NCBI GenBank assembly: GCA_964019425.1
Contig: OZ025802.1
Coordinates: 992,001 to 1,056,000 of the forward strand
Reading direction: 5' to 3'
DNA from: Flectonema sp. DT1601
Taxonomy: Eukaryota; Euglenozoa; Diplonemea; Diplonemida; Diplonemidae
DNA: 64,000 nucleotides
Notes under the pieces: model-generated
The model's input: the letters and a program-made list of their open reading frames with translations, nothing else
Told to the model about the DNA's origin: nothing
Database searches by the model: none
Shown: positions 48,777 through 59,086 of the stretch, one piece after another
Layout of the letters: every line of letters begins with the position of its first letter
Position numbering within the stretch: position 1 is the stretch's first letter
Made by a program: the position numbers and the translations under genes

Positions 48777-50606
48777 ATGAAAATTGACGAAATTATTACG
48801 AAAGTGTTCGGCTGTCTTATTGACAGATCGATCCTATCGACTGATTCCCCTCTTCAAGTTAAAAGAAAGAGATTACTTATACCCCTCTGCATTGTGATGT
48901 TAACGGTGGCAATAGCTGCGCTACTAATAAGAACAAGAGTGTTGGTCATTATTATTGTTGGATGGATGGTGTTGTTCGGAATCATTCCAGTTCTCTCTAT
49001 TCTCTTGGTGATGAAATCACAAGTATCAGAGACCATGATCACATACTTCGTCTTTGTCAGTACCGTCTGTATACTTTTAACTGACATATCGTCGGCAGCT
49101 ATCCCCGGATATGAAAGGTTTTGGTCATTCTTTATTATAGTTATTGATGTCTTATTCATCATGGAAGCACACAAGTATACTTCAACTGTTATTTTTGTGA
49201 CCTGTATATGCTACTTGTTTATTATGTCGTTGGAGGCAACTTGGAGGTTTGGGATTTTAGATTTTAAAATTCAAGATTATGAACAAGAAGATCGTCGAAA
49301 AGGAGTGTCTTGTTTAAAATTACCGTGTGCGACAACGTATGAGACTTCTGTGTTGAATCTTGGATTGCAAATTTTTATCTTTGTAGTTGATTTTGTTTGT
49401 ACGCGAGGATTTGCTTTAGGACTCATCGAGGAGCGGAATCACGTTCGAGACTCGATTGTGGTGGTGAATGAGATTGCGACGTTGTTGTCAAAGTTTGACC
49501 TGACTACCGCAAGCAAACTGTTATCGGAAAGAGACCACGCAATCCCAACAGGACTAAGAGTTACCCTAGACAGTATTCTTAATAACCTTAGATCATATCA
49601 ACCATACTTACCCCAATCATGTTTTTGTTCAAAACCATCGCAAGACGACTTAAACGAACATCTTGATAATTCTATTCTTACAAATTCATTACTAAAAGGA
49701 AGTAACTCTTTTCAGACCGCTTCCAACTCCATGAGAAGCAACGTAAACATCCCTCTGGCAGCAACAGAAAGTGGTATGTCAATAATCTTAACTGATAATT
49801 ACAACATATCAATGAGAAAGTCTTTTCAATTTATAAAAGCATCTCTAATGGTAGTCAACATAAACAACTCGATGTCTGTTTTAGAACATTCATTACTCTC
49901 TTACGATAGGATTATTAGTATTTTAGTAAAGACAACTTTTGACTCCATACTAAAATTCAAAGGAACCCCAGATGTATTTCTGGGTGATAGGATGTTCGCA
50001 AATTTCGGAGCCTCCCGTCGGAACATCACCCATGCGAAATCTTGTTTTGACGCTGCTTCTTTGGTGTATGATTGTGGGAAATCTTCTATTTTTTCACCAC
50101 ATCAAGATTTTTTACCTAAGAAACTTGAATTAAACATAGGACTCTCAACAGGTCAAGTTGCATGTGGAGACTTAGGTAACTTTGATATGCTAAGGTTTAG
50201 TATCATAGGAAGATCATCCCAATTTGTTTGTGTTGTTGAGAGGATAGGATCGGCTCTAGGGATTCCAATAGCGACGGATTCTAATTTCCACAAATCAATT
50301 TATCACATTGCTGAGAGTAGAATAATATTACAACAGTTCATCTATGATGGGGTGGTGGAGTTTATCTTTCAAGTTGCTCCGAATGTTAGTAATCAACCTC
50401 AGTCAGCGGAGTGGATGTACGCCATGCAAAACAACGGAGTTGGAATATGGGATGATTACAATGTCGCAGTCGCAGTTATTCTCTCAGGTGATCCTCATCC
50501 TCAAATCCTCAGTCAATTATTAAAGAAGGATGGTGCTCCTTATGATGGGTTAAGAAAACTTGTCAGAGAGGGAGTTCCGCCACCGGTTGAAATCCCAAAG
50601 AGGTGA
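48777..50606 (+). CDS. Multi-pass membrane protein with degenerate class III nucleotide-cyclase domain
   Basis: The protein has 609 residues. The first 220 hold about six hydrophobic segments. A linker leads to a cyclase homology domain near residues 350-530, recognisable by LGDRMFANFG, LNIGLSTGQVACGDLG, FSIIGRSSQFVCVVERIGSALG and IPIATDSNF. The first metal-binding Asp is replaced (VVNINNS instead of the usual ADI-type motif). The VN.A.R motif reads FVCVVER, so the Asn that stabilises the transition state is lost, although the second Asp (GD) remains. It is therefore probably inactive alone, serving as a regulatory partner or sensor. Which nucleotide the ancestor used cannot be told from sequence. 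Confidence 0.75.
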   Translation: MKIDEIITKVFGCLIDRSILSTDSPLQVKRKRLLIPLCIVMLTVAIAALLIRTRVLVIIIVGWMVLFGIIPVLSILLVMKSQVSETMITYFVFVSTVCILLTDISSAAIPGYERFWSFFIIVIDVLFIMEAHKYTSTVIFVTCICYLFIMSLEATWRFGILDFKIQDYEQEDRRKGVSCLKLPCATTYETSVLNLGLQIFIFVVDFVCTRGFALGLIEERNHVRDSIVVVNEIATLLSKFDLTTASKLLSERDHAIPTGLRVTLDSILNNLRSYQPYLPQSCFCSKPSQDDLNEHLDNSILTNSLLKGSNSFQTASNSMRSNVNIPLAATESGMSIILTDNYNISMRKSFQFIKASLMVVNINNSMSVLEHSLLSYDRIISILVKTTFDSILKFKGTPDVFLGDRMFANFGASRRNITHAKSCFDAASLVYDCGKSSIFSPHQDFLPKKLELNIGLSTGQVACGDLGNFDMLRFSIIGRSSQFVCVVERIGSALGIPIATDSNFHKSIYHIAESRIILQQFIYDGVVEFIFQVAPNVSNQPQSAEWMYAMQNNGVGIWDDYNVAVAVILSGDPHPQILSQLLKKDGAPYDGLRKLVREGVPPPVEIPKR

Positions 50607-50828
50607 ATTATTAATGAAAGGAGGTAACAGCAGCTGCTTCCTCGGAGGTTAGGGAGAAAAAAAAAGAACGAAAAATTCACTTACACGGACTTTTTTGGTT
50701 TACTTCGTTTCCTTTCTAGGAAATGACGATAAGTATTGTAAAACAATTTCTATCTGGTCTGGACTGTTTATTATTAAGAAATAACAACTCCTTTTCACTC
50801 CACCTTATTTATCATTCAATTCTCACAC

Positions 50829-50830
50829 AG
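50829..50830 (+). promoter_or_regulatory. Putative trans-splice acceptor, 50840 gene
   Basis: The AG follows atcattcaattctcacac and an extended C/T-rich stretch, 9 nt before the ATG. Confidence 0.6.
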
Positions 50831-50839
50831 TAATTTAAT

Positions 50840-53518
50840 ATGAGCGTCAGCGAGTATAATGTAACCAAACTGAGAGCATTGTGTGCATGGAAACTACCCG
50901 GAGACCAAGATAGGTGTGGACGTTATGAAACACATTTAGCAACAATGTCACCTCACATGGCATTTGGTGACTTAGAAAAAGATATCATAAGTATTGGAGG
51001 TGGATCAGCTGCGACCAACATATCCGGTTGGAGTACAGCAAGAGACGCTATGTTTCATTTTATGGGTCATAAGGGTGGTGCTAACCAAGTTGAAATAGAC
51101 AACGAATTACAACAATGGTCATCAACTCACCCAGTTACAAACCCTGAGGAGTCACCTTATAACGATTGGTGGGCTGATAAAGACAAGATTAATAACACAA
51201 CTTATTTTACTGACAGAAAGGAATTGGTTCTTATTTTTTCTGAAGAGGATCCAGTAAGCAATCGCATAGCTGAAATAGATGCTTATATAGAAGCGTACAG
51301 CATGAATATAAAACTGTTTATAACTGAGCAGTCTGAAATCTTCTCCAAGGTACGAGATAATACTATTAAATGGGGTCAAGAATTATACGGACGGTTTAAA
51401 CCTTCGAACGTTGCGCGTGTTCCAGAACATGTGAGTAAGACTTATCACAGGATAGCAAAGCAAGAAGAATATAGATTAAAGTTAATCAAATTGTATGACA
51501 AAGATCTGTATAGGAAAATAGCAACATGGTCGGCTGTTCATCCCCCAGGTAGTCGTCTTCGTGAAGCTCTATTTGATTATTTCATGGTGAGGAAGGACTC
51601 AGCTAATTTACTGATAATTGATCGGCACTTGGCTACCCATTCGGAAGTTGAATTGGCGTCTTATTTCTCGACTGAAGATCCGGTTTATGGAAAAGTATAC
51701 CAACAGAGAAAAGCAAACAACACTCATCAGAATTGCTTATTTCCTCCATGGAGAAATGGTGATTATCCAAGAGAGAATCCTAACAAACCACCAGAGCAAT
51801 ATGATTGGTCTAAAGACGATCCTGAGTGTCAGCCTCCAGTCATTATGGGTGTCGATTATGATATACCTAAAGTAGCACATCCGAAACCTTATGATATACC
51901 TCGTGATTTAATTAATATGTATGAGGAAGAGTCGCTTGCTAGATTACAGAGTTCCCGACCAAGTGAACCACAACAACCAGCTGCACCTCAAGACCGTTAT
52001 AAAGAATTAGTTGATGAGAGTAACAAGCAATCTGCTGCTGATCTTCCAATAGAGACTCTCACTGATGATGATATGATTATCAACGATTCAATTGTGAAGT
52101 CAAAATGGGCATCACTCTTGGAAGATATTAAAGGGAAGTCAGCATCTCTTGAAAAGATGCTCTTAGAGACTACAAATGACGACCAACCTCCTCTTCCAGA
52201 AGAGATTAAAATGGCTAATAAAGAGATTGAGGGATGGCTTTCATTCGCACCAAACGATTCGAATGCGAATATTATGCAATTTAAAGCTGGTGATGGAACC
52301 TCTCATGATCTTTGTAATGCTTGTAGTAGTACAGTTGTGAAATCACGTAACGCCATCTGGTCATCTGTTCTTCAATACAAGACGGCAACGTCGAGTGATC
52401 CAACGAAGAATTATCACATTTTGGAAGAGTGTGTATTTTATTATTATTTATTTTTAGTAATTCAAAAAAAAAAGAAAATTAGCTTTTCACCAATCTGCTA
52501 TAATAAAAAAAAACAATAAAACAGAACTATTGAAGTTGTACGTGAGAAGGGAAAATTCAGCAGCGGTGTCTGGGCCAAACGATTTGTTAGGGCCACCGAC
52601 ACAGGACTCCACCTGTACAAAAGTAAAGATGTATGTGACTAATTGGTACTCTGGTCTTATCGTTGTACATAAAGAAGAAGAAAAAATACAAAAAAAAAAC
52701 AGTCGCTGGGTAAGGCAAAGGGTTCAAGGATTTTTAATTCGCAAACAGTCTTCGTACCAAACCCGACAGCAGAGGATTATCCGAAAGATGAAAAACTATT
52801 TAAACACAAACAATACAATTACTTTGGTTTTGAACTCCACGAACCTGATGAGAATTTCTGGATGCGAGTTGACAACCAACAACGCTACAATGAGTGTGTG
52901 AATTTCTTTACTGCGGCGATGCAGAGGTTCAAAAAGATTGACAACAAGGACGATCCAAACCCGGCAAAGTGGAAAAGCAGAGTAGTCGGCCTGCTTGAAC
53001 AGATCCAGGGGGCAGAAAAGGCATCCGCTGCAGCCATTTCGGAATACGAACTAGCAAAGCAACAACGCATTGAAATGGAAGAACTCTGCAGTCGAGCTGA
53101 AGCTGATTGTAAGTGGTCACAATTGCAAGCTAGTAGTGCTGAGCAACGTGCAGCAAACCTTCAAGATGAGGTTCAAAAAGCCGAAGCAGAATGTCAGGGT
53201 CTGAGAGCTGAAATAGAGCAAACCAGGCGAGACTCAGACTGTCTGCAACAGCAGGCAGAACGTTTTAGGCAAAAGGCGCGTGAAAATAACGAACAAGCGT
53301 CAGCCATAACTGAAATTAGTACTCAAAAACTCAGAGAACTTGAGGCGGAACTCGAAGAAGCTGTTAAAGAACGCGACCAAACTCAACAAGAAACGATGAA
53401 TGTCTTCTCTCGATGGAGAAAATGCGAAGAGCGTACCCCAGCGCAAGCACAAAAACGAGCATCTTCTCGAACTGGATTACTGTTCGTCAATAAGACTCCG
53501 GGATCTAATATTTTATAA
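50840..53518 (+). CDS. PH-domain / coiled-coil protein in three exons
   Basis: Exons 50840-52428, 52525-52630 and 52703-53518 give 836 residues. The first 530 residues contain no domain I recognise; they include helical segments and a Pro-rich stretch. A PH domain spans about residues 531-637 and is split by intron 2: KGKFSSGVWAKRFVRATD, LHLYKSKD, then YFGFELHEPDENFWMRVD and a final helix NECVNFFTAAMQRF. It may bind phosphoinositides or proteins. Residues about 655-800 are coiled coil (AEKASAAAISEYELAKQQ and following). The short middle exon is easy to miss because it has no ATG and few codons. Likely a membrane- or cytoskeleton-associated adaptor. Confidence 0.82.
52429..52524 (+). other. 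Intron 1 of the 50840 gene (96 nt)
   Basis: Phase 2, gtgtgt to caataaaacag. It restores Glu (GA|A) at the start of the PH domain. Confidence 0.82.
52631..52702 (+). other. Intron 2 of the 50840 gene (72 nt)
   Basis: Phase 0, gtatgt to an A run then cag. It lies inside the PH domain between LYKSKD and SLGKAKGS. Confidence 0.82.
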
Positions 53519-53856
53519 ATTATATCTACGCTGTGAATTCTAATACATCTCTCCTATTCTGATAACTTAGTAATATTTACTCATCCCTTCTTAAGGGTTG
53601 ATGTCGTTGTACTCAACTTCTTTATTTGTAGTTTTTTTTTTTGTTGTTGTTGTTGTTGCTGTGTTCTCACCCCCCCTTTTCCTAAGTTGACGAGCATTAT
53701 ATTAAAAAAACGAAAACATTTTGTATGGAGTTGTATCCCCCCAGTATTCTTCCCAGATAGATCTTTTCGTATCGTTATTAATTCCCCCCAGTGTTCCACA
53801 CGAAGAATGGGATGGGGTGTGTATTGTTATTGTATTTTAACGTTCTTATTGCCTGT

Positions 53857-53892
<36 letters not shown>

Positions 53893-54014
53893 GTTATTGT
53901 TGTTATCGTAGTATGGTTAGTTTTTTTTTCTTTTTTTTTTTCCCTCTTCAAAAATGACTTCTTTCTTATTTTTCATCAGGGAATTTCTATCTCAAAAAAA
54001 CAAAACAAATAACA
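53519..54014. other. Intergenic stretch
   Basis: It contains a T run followed by a GTT microsatellite (about 53631-53660), a T run of about 31 bases near 53862-53892, and a T/C-rich tract ending in an AG at 53979. No gene is seen. Confidence 0.6.
53978..53979 (+). promoter_or_regulatory. Putative trans-splice acceptor, 54015 gene
   Basis: The AG follows tttcttatttttcatc, 35 nt before the ATG. Confidence 0.6.
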
Positions 54015-55724
54015 ATGTCTGATCTATCATTTCGTCTTGTGTCACACGACAGCTGTGTCAATCCTGCTACAATAACATGTCCTGAGGGTGGCGTTGCTTA
54101 CGTTGGCAGAGACAAAGTTGATTATATTTTGACATCAGTAACTGACAGGAGTATCGTTTCGAGAAGACATGCGAAACTAGAATTGAAATGTGGGATTATG
54201 TACTTAACAGATGAGAGTAGTAATGGAATGCTTTTGAATTGTAAAAAAATTTCAAAACGTGAGAAGATTGCTATCAAAGAAGGTGACACAGTTAGTTTTG
54301 GACCCTTTCCGAATGAAATGACGTACAGATTATGTTCTGAGCACAGCATCGAAATCGGAGGTGACATCCTATTGAATGACCAGCTTACAAAGTTTTCAGA
54401 CATTAAAGAACAAGAACAAGTAATGTACTCACGAGATTCTAGTCACATGATAACTGACTCATCAACTGCTGTTACGATTAACCCAATCAATGAATCAAAA
54501 CTAGCACTTGAACTACTTCAGTATTTGAAAGCTGAATATATTCCTGAAACTGATAGTTTTCTAAACAAAATGAATCAGAAGGAGTGGACTGAAAAGGTTC
54601 TATCATTATTCACGGCATACCATCGAACACGTTCAAGTGATACACTTATTCTTCGTCTGAATAGTCCTCAATATGTTATTGGTGATTTACACGGATCGTA
54701 CTTTGATTTGAATGACATCATTTCGAGGTTAACACCCTTCAATGACATTAGACTCGCTACTACTCCAATAACATTTCTTGGTGACTATGTCGATAGAGGA
54801 TCTCACAGTGTTGAAGTACTAGTCTGTTTGTTCGCAATGAAAATCGTAGCACCGAATGCAATAAACTTACTGCGAGGTAATCATGAAGACTCTACTCTGT
54901 TGGATGGAAAAAGTCTTCAAGAAGCGTGTGAGGAATTAGGTCCAATAGGAACTGACATTCACAATAAAGCAAAACAATGCTTTGCAACACTTCCATTGTG
55001 TGCTATTATTGATAACAGAATCTTTGCTAGTCACGGAGGATTTCCTCGTTGCCCAAGTATGGACTTGTCTTATCTCGAAGATCACACATTTCCTCGATTT
55101 TCAACAGTTCTGGATGACGGAACAGATGCTGGAAAAAAGTTAAAACCCCGCCTTGGTCAAGTTCCGGGTAAACTTCGTCCACACTGTCCAGTAAAACTGA
55201 TTTCTAAACTTAAAGAAATGGCGAGAGATATTTTATGGAGTGATCCAACTACTCCGACAACAAAACTAATTGATGAATACCATGGGACATCAGATAGGTG
55301 TGGTGGTGATACAACAGATACTAGTGTTGTAACTTTTACTTCTAAATCATTACAGAGATTCTTAGATCAGTACGGGTTCTCTTTAATGATAAGAGCTCAT
55401 CAGTTTCAGATCAACGGCGTTAGAGTATCACACGGAACAAAACTGATTACCGTCTTCTCAGCATCGAAATATTGTGAAGATGTCAACCCTGCTGGGATGA
55501 TATTAATAACACCATTCGCTCCTCATGTTCGACTCGCAAGTTATATTCCTAGAGTCTCACAACAACAACAACTCTCAGAGGGATCTTTTCAACACCAACA
55601 ATATAATTTAAAGGCGTCTTTTACTCTTGCTGAGGTTAACTGCCGTCTCAGTGATATGGATTTCAGCGACAGCAGTAATTCCTCTCCAAAAGGTGACGAT
55701 AATGAACATTACGGCGCTCAATGA
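54015..55724 (+). CDS. FHA domain fused to PPP-family Ser/Thr phosphatase
   Basis: The protein has 569 residues. Residues about 20-110 form a forkhead-associated domain, a phosphothreonine reader, with Gly31-Arg32, Ser49..His52 and Asn70-Gly71 in the usual order. From about residue 190 a PPP phosphatase follows with its metal and catalytic motifs: GDLHG, GDYVDRG, GNHE, SHGG and the late RAHQ. The region between GNHE and RAHQ has insertions relative to PP1/PP2A, and the final SASKYCEDVNPAG is close to the usual SAPNYC. All metal ligands appear present, so an active enzyme recruited to phosphorylated partners is likely. The C-terminal 60 residues are Gln/Ser-rich. Confidence 0.92.
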   Translation: MSDLSFRLVSHDSCVNPATITCPEGGVAYVGRDKVDYILTSVTDRSIVSRRHAKLELKCGIMYLTDESSNGMLLNCKKISKREKIAIKEGDTVSFGPFPNEMTYRLCSEHSIEIGGDILLNDQLTKFSDIKEQEQVMYSRDSSHMITDSSTAVTINPINESKLALELLQYLKAEYIPETDSFLNKMNQKEWTEKVLSLFTAYHRTRSSDTLILRLNSPQYVIGDLHGSYFDLNDIISRLTPFNDIRLATTPITFLGDYVDRGSHSVEVLVCLFAMKIVAPNAINLLRGNHEDSTLLDGKSLQEACEELGPIGTDIHNKAKQCFATLPLCAIIDNRIFASHGGFPRCPSMDLSYLEDHTFPRFSTVLDDGTDAGKKLKPRLGQVPGKLRPHCPVKLISKLKEMARDILWSDPTTPTTKLIDEYHGTSDRCGGDTTDTSVVTFTSKSLQRFLDQYGFSLMIRAHQFQINGVRVSHGTKLITVFSASKYCEDVNPAGMILITPFAPHVRLASYIPRVSQQQQLSEGSFQHQQYNLKASFTLAEVNCRLSDMDFSDSSNSSPKGDDNEHYGAQ

Positions 55725-56066
55725 TGTTTATTTTTATTTTTTTTACATCTATAGAATACAACCGACCTGTATATCTATCTATATCTCTATCTGTCCGATA
55801 GTTAGTGTACGGCTTGCTTAGAGATAAAATAGAATACAAGTCAGACTGTGCTTTACATAGGATTCATTATGTAATGTACAGGTTTGTTCTGCTCTCTTCT
55901 TTCTGTTGCTTACAATTACAGTTTCCTCTCTTCTTACACAACCTTTCGATCGTATTTTATTTTATTTTGTTTGTATGCTTCGATTGTGGGTTGAAATTCT
56001 TTTTTGTAATTACGAATTTGTTATAATAAATTATAATTTTTTTTTTTTTTAGTATCCTATTTCAAG
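55725..56066. other. Intergenic stretch
   Basis: AT-rich, with a TATC/TCTA microsatellite-like tract (about 55771-55800) and a T run of about 13 bases directly before the AG at 56052. No gene is seen. Confidence 0.6.
56051..56052 (+). promoter_or_regulatory. Putative trans-splice acceptor, CCT1
   Basis: The AG is immediately preceded by a T run and lies 14 nt before the ATG. Confidence 0.6.
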
Positions 56067-57925
56067 ATGTCTGTTAAGCGTGCGGCCCACCTCGGTATCG
56101 ACGGAACGAGAACTTCTGGAGATGACATCAGAATTGAGAACGTGACTGCTGCAGTTGCGATTGCTAACATTGTAAAGACTTCATTAGGACCGATGGGATT
56201 GGATAAGATGTTGGTTGATGAATTGGGTGAGATGCTTGTCACCAACGATGGAGCAACCATTCTTCAGAAGTTAGAAGTTGAACACCCAAGTGCTAAGGTT
56301 TTAGTTGATCTGGCTAAGTTGCAAGACGAGGAGATTGGTGACGGAACCACTTCAGTTGTCGTCCTCGCTGCGGAACTTTTGAAGCGCGCGAACATATTAA
56401 TTCAGCAGAGAATCCATCCTACGAATATCATCAGTGGGTTTAAGTTAGCCGCCAAGGAGGCACAGAACTACCTGAAAGAAAACCTCAACGTGAAGGTCAC
56501 TGATTTACCAAAGGATAGTTTGGTTAATGTCGCAAAGACATCAATGGCATCAAAGGTCATTGGATCAGAGAGTGAATTGTTCTCAAAGATTGTTGTCGAC
56601 GCTATCCAAAGTGTGAAGACCATCAACGACATGGGTGATGTCGTCTACCCAGTATCAAGTGTTAACATCTTGAAACAACACGGAAAGTCTTCAAAAGAAT
56701 CTTCCCTTGTTAGAGGATACGCACTCAACTGTACCAAGGCATCCCAACAAATGCCTACTGGTGTTAAGAACTGTAAGATCGCTATTTTGGATATCGACCT
56801 TCGCCCAATCAAGATGAAGATGGGAATTCAATTTCTTATTAACAAACCAGAGGCTGTTGAAGAAATCAAGAAGAGAGAATCTGACATCACAAAAGAGAGA
56901 ATTGGAAAGCTCATCAAGGCAGGTGCCAACGTCATCCTCACCACCGGAGGAATTGACGACGCTATGATGAAGTACCTTGTTGAGTCTAATGTGTATGGTG
57001 TTAGACGTTGTAAGAAGGTTTGTTTATATTATTATTTTATCATGTAGTACATTGTACACTGTTTTCTTCTGCACGAGTGGATGTGCTTGGCACAACACAA
57101 CAGCACGACACACAAAACCAACAGGACGACTTGAAGCGCATTGCTAAGGTTACCGGAGGTACTCTTCTGAGCTCATTCTCTGACCTCACTGGAGAGGAAG
57201 TTGTTGACCCAGCCAGTCTTGGTATGAGTGTCTCTCTTGTACTTGAAGATGAGTTTATTATTCTTTCTATTACTGTAGTAACTGTTTAATTAATCAACAC
57301 ACACACAGGATCTGCTGACAAGGTTTACGAACAGAGATTTGCTGACGATGAGTGCACCATCATTGAAGCCAAGGCCGGATCAAGTGCATCGATTGTGTTG
57401 AGAGGAGCAAACACGTACATGTTGGATGAGATGCACAGATCAGTTCATGATTCACTCTGCGCTGTTAGCAGAACTCTTGAGGCCAACTCGATAGTAGCTG
57501 GAGGAGGTGCTGTTGAAGTCGCACTTAACGCTCACCTCGAGGCATTCGCGGCATCGCTCGGATCAAAAGAACAACTTGCTATCGCTGAGTTCGCACAGGC
57601 ACTTCTTGTTATCCCAAAGTGTCTCTGCATTAACGCTGCTTTAGACGCTACTGATTTAGTTGCCAAGTTGAAGGTTGCACACGTTCAGGCTCGTGGTAAG
57701 AAGCAAGAACACGTTGAGCAGAAATTCTGGGGACTTGACCTCATTGACGGTCAGGTTCGTAACAACATTACTGCTGGAGTGTTGGAACCAACTCCTTCAA
57801 AGATTAAGTCTTTGAGATTCGCTACTGAAGCTGCAATTACTATTCTTCGCATTGATGATCTCATCCGAATTAACGAAGAAGTTGTTGAAGAAGATGAAAT
57901 GATGAGACGCAAGAGAGGAATGTAG
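56067..57925 (+). CDS. CCT1: T-complex protein 1 subunit alpha (chaperonin CCT1)
   Basis: Subunit of the cytosolic CCT/TRiC ring that folds actin and tubulin. Exons 56067-57017, 57125-57221 and 57309-57925 encode 554 residues, the normal length. Family marks are GTRTSGDDIRIENV, VKTSLGPMGLDKMLVDE, TNDGATIL, GDGTTSVVVLAAELLKRAN, RRCKKDDLKRIAKVTGG, ILRGANTYMLDEM, VAGGGAVE and FATEAAITILRIDD. The alpha subunit is favoured over others by KMLVDELGEMLVTNDG and by the RRCKK/DDLKRIAK region. Codon use is biased, as in the tubulin gene whose product it folds. Confidence 0.95.
57018..57124 (+). other. Intron 1 of CCT1 (107 nt)
   Basis: Phase 0, gtttgt to aaaaccaacag. The boundary is fixed by the conserved RRCKK-DDLKRIAK sequence. 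Confidence 0.93.
57222..57308 (+). other. Intron 2 of CCT1 (87 nt)
   Basis: Phase 1, gtatga to acacacacag. It restores Gly (G|GA) in ASLGSADKVYEQRF. Confidence 0.93.
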
Positions 57926-58340
57926 AGTTCCAATCCCACTCTCAGTATCAGCACTACTCCTGTCTCAGTTCTTTAATTTCGTCAGATAGACGGGGGTGGA
58001 TAGCTGCTCATGAAGAGATTAGTCACTATTACTATTGACGTTATAGTTATTCATATCAGGTAGTATTAAAGTGGATTAATAAAACCAAACTATAATTCTA
58101 TCAGTTGGCCTGCCGTCCTATTAAGAAGGTAACTAGTCACTCCCAAAAACCCCTTATTTTAGTGTGTGGAGGCTATGTAGTTAGTTTGCATGGTCGATCT
58201 TGCTTAACTTTTTTTTTTTTAGCTCGTAATTTTCTTAGATCCTCCCTCTTCCCAGAAAACCCTCATTCCCAATTGATTTCTTAGTCTGAGCAGAACCTTA
58301 TTGTAGGTGGTACAGAAAAACTAGGGGGAAAAGAAAAAAC

Positions 58341-58372
58341 AACAGCTGAGCAATCCGCAGATTGCTGCTGTT
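58341..58372 (+). repeat. 12-bp hairpin with one bulge
   Basis: AACAGC pairs with GCTGTT and, after a two-base bulge, AGCAAT pairs with ATTGCT around a six-base loop. Just downstream TTGCC and GGCGA can pair. The block is less AT-rich than its surroundings, so it is a candidate non-coding RNA or an RNA-processing signal. Confidence 0.65.
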
Positions 58373-59059
58373 ATCAGCGCACGCCCTTGCCTGCCAACTG
58401 GCGAAGAAGTTTCATTTTCCTGTGTTGGGAAAAAAACCCAGTAAAAAAAAAAAAAACAAAAAAAAAAAAAAAAAAATGAATAAATAAGAGAAAAGAAACG
58501 AAGGAAAAAAAAACTGTAGTTTTTTTATTTTTTTTTCTTCCCTTGCCCCTTTCCCCATTTTCTTTTTTGTTTTTTTTTGTTTGCATTCAAAAAAAATTAA
58601 ATGAAAGCAATCATCAGCACGTGCCGATGCCCTCCTCCCTTCCGTCTTTAATAGTTTCACACTTTTCGTTGAAAAAAAAAAAGAAAAAGGCTGACGGCCC
58701 CTACTTAGATTAATCACCCCGAAATGCCACCGCCAACTGTCACATTATTTGTAAACTTGGTATGAGAACGTCCTGGTATTTACAACTTCCCCATTGCACA
58801 GTTCGGGGAGGTTCAGGGGGAAACGGAAGGGAAAAGAAAAAAAAATCTCAAAAAAAAAAAAAAAAAAAAAAAAAATCTCCAACGGCCGTAAGAACAGAAA
58901 ATCGAACCATAAAAAATAACGAAGTAAGAAACGAGAAAGAGAACAAAAAAAAAAAAAAAAAAAAAAAGGAATCCACTACAGCAATCATTGACAGTGAGCT
59001 CGGCTCAAGTTTAAACCGAAAGGTCTTATGTTCGGACTTTTATTTTTTCTATATCCTGC

Positions 59060-59061
59060 AG
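59060..59061 (+). promoter_or_regulatory. Putative trans-splice acceptor, 59087 gene
   Basis: The AG follows ttttttctatatcctgc, 25 nt before the ATG. It rules out the upstream TTG-initiated extension. Confidence 0.6.
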
Positions 59062-59086
59062 GTTGGCAAACACAGCACACAAAAAA

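Larger units (their letters stand above)
57926..59086. other. Non-coding gap with a strong hairpin
   Basis: It includes the CCT1 3' region, a compact hairpin at 58341-58372, and several long A runs (58442-58476, 58850-58875, 58947-58967) interleaved with short GC-richer blocks. No coding frame is convincing. A structured RNA near 58330-58430 is possible. Confidence 0.6.
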
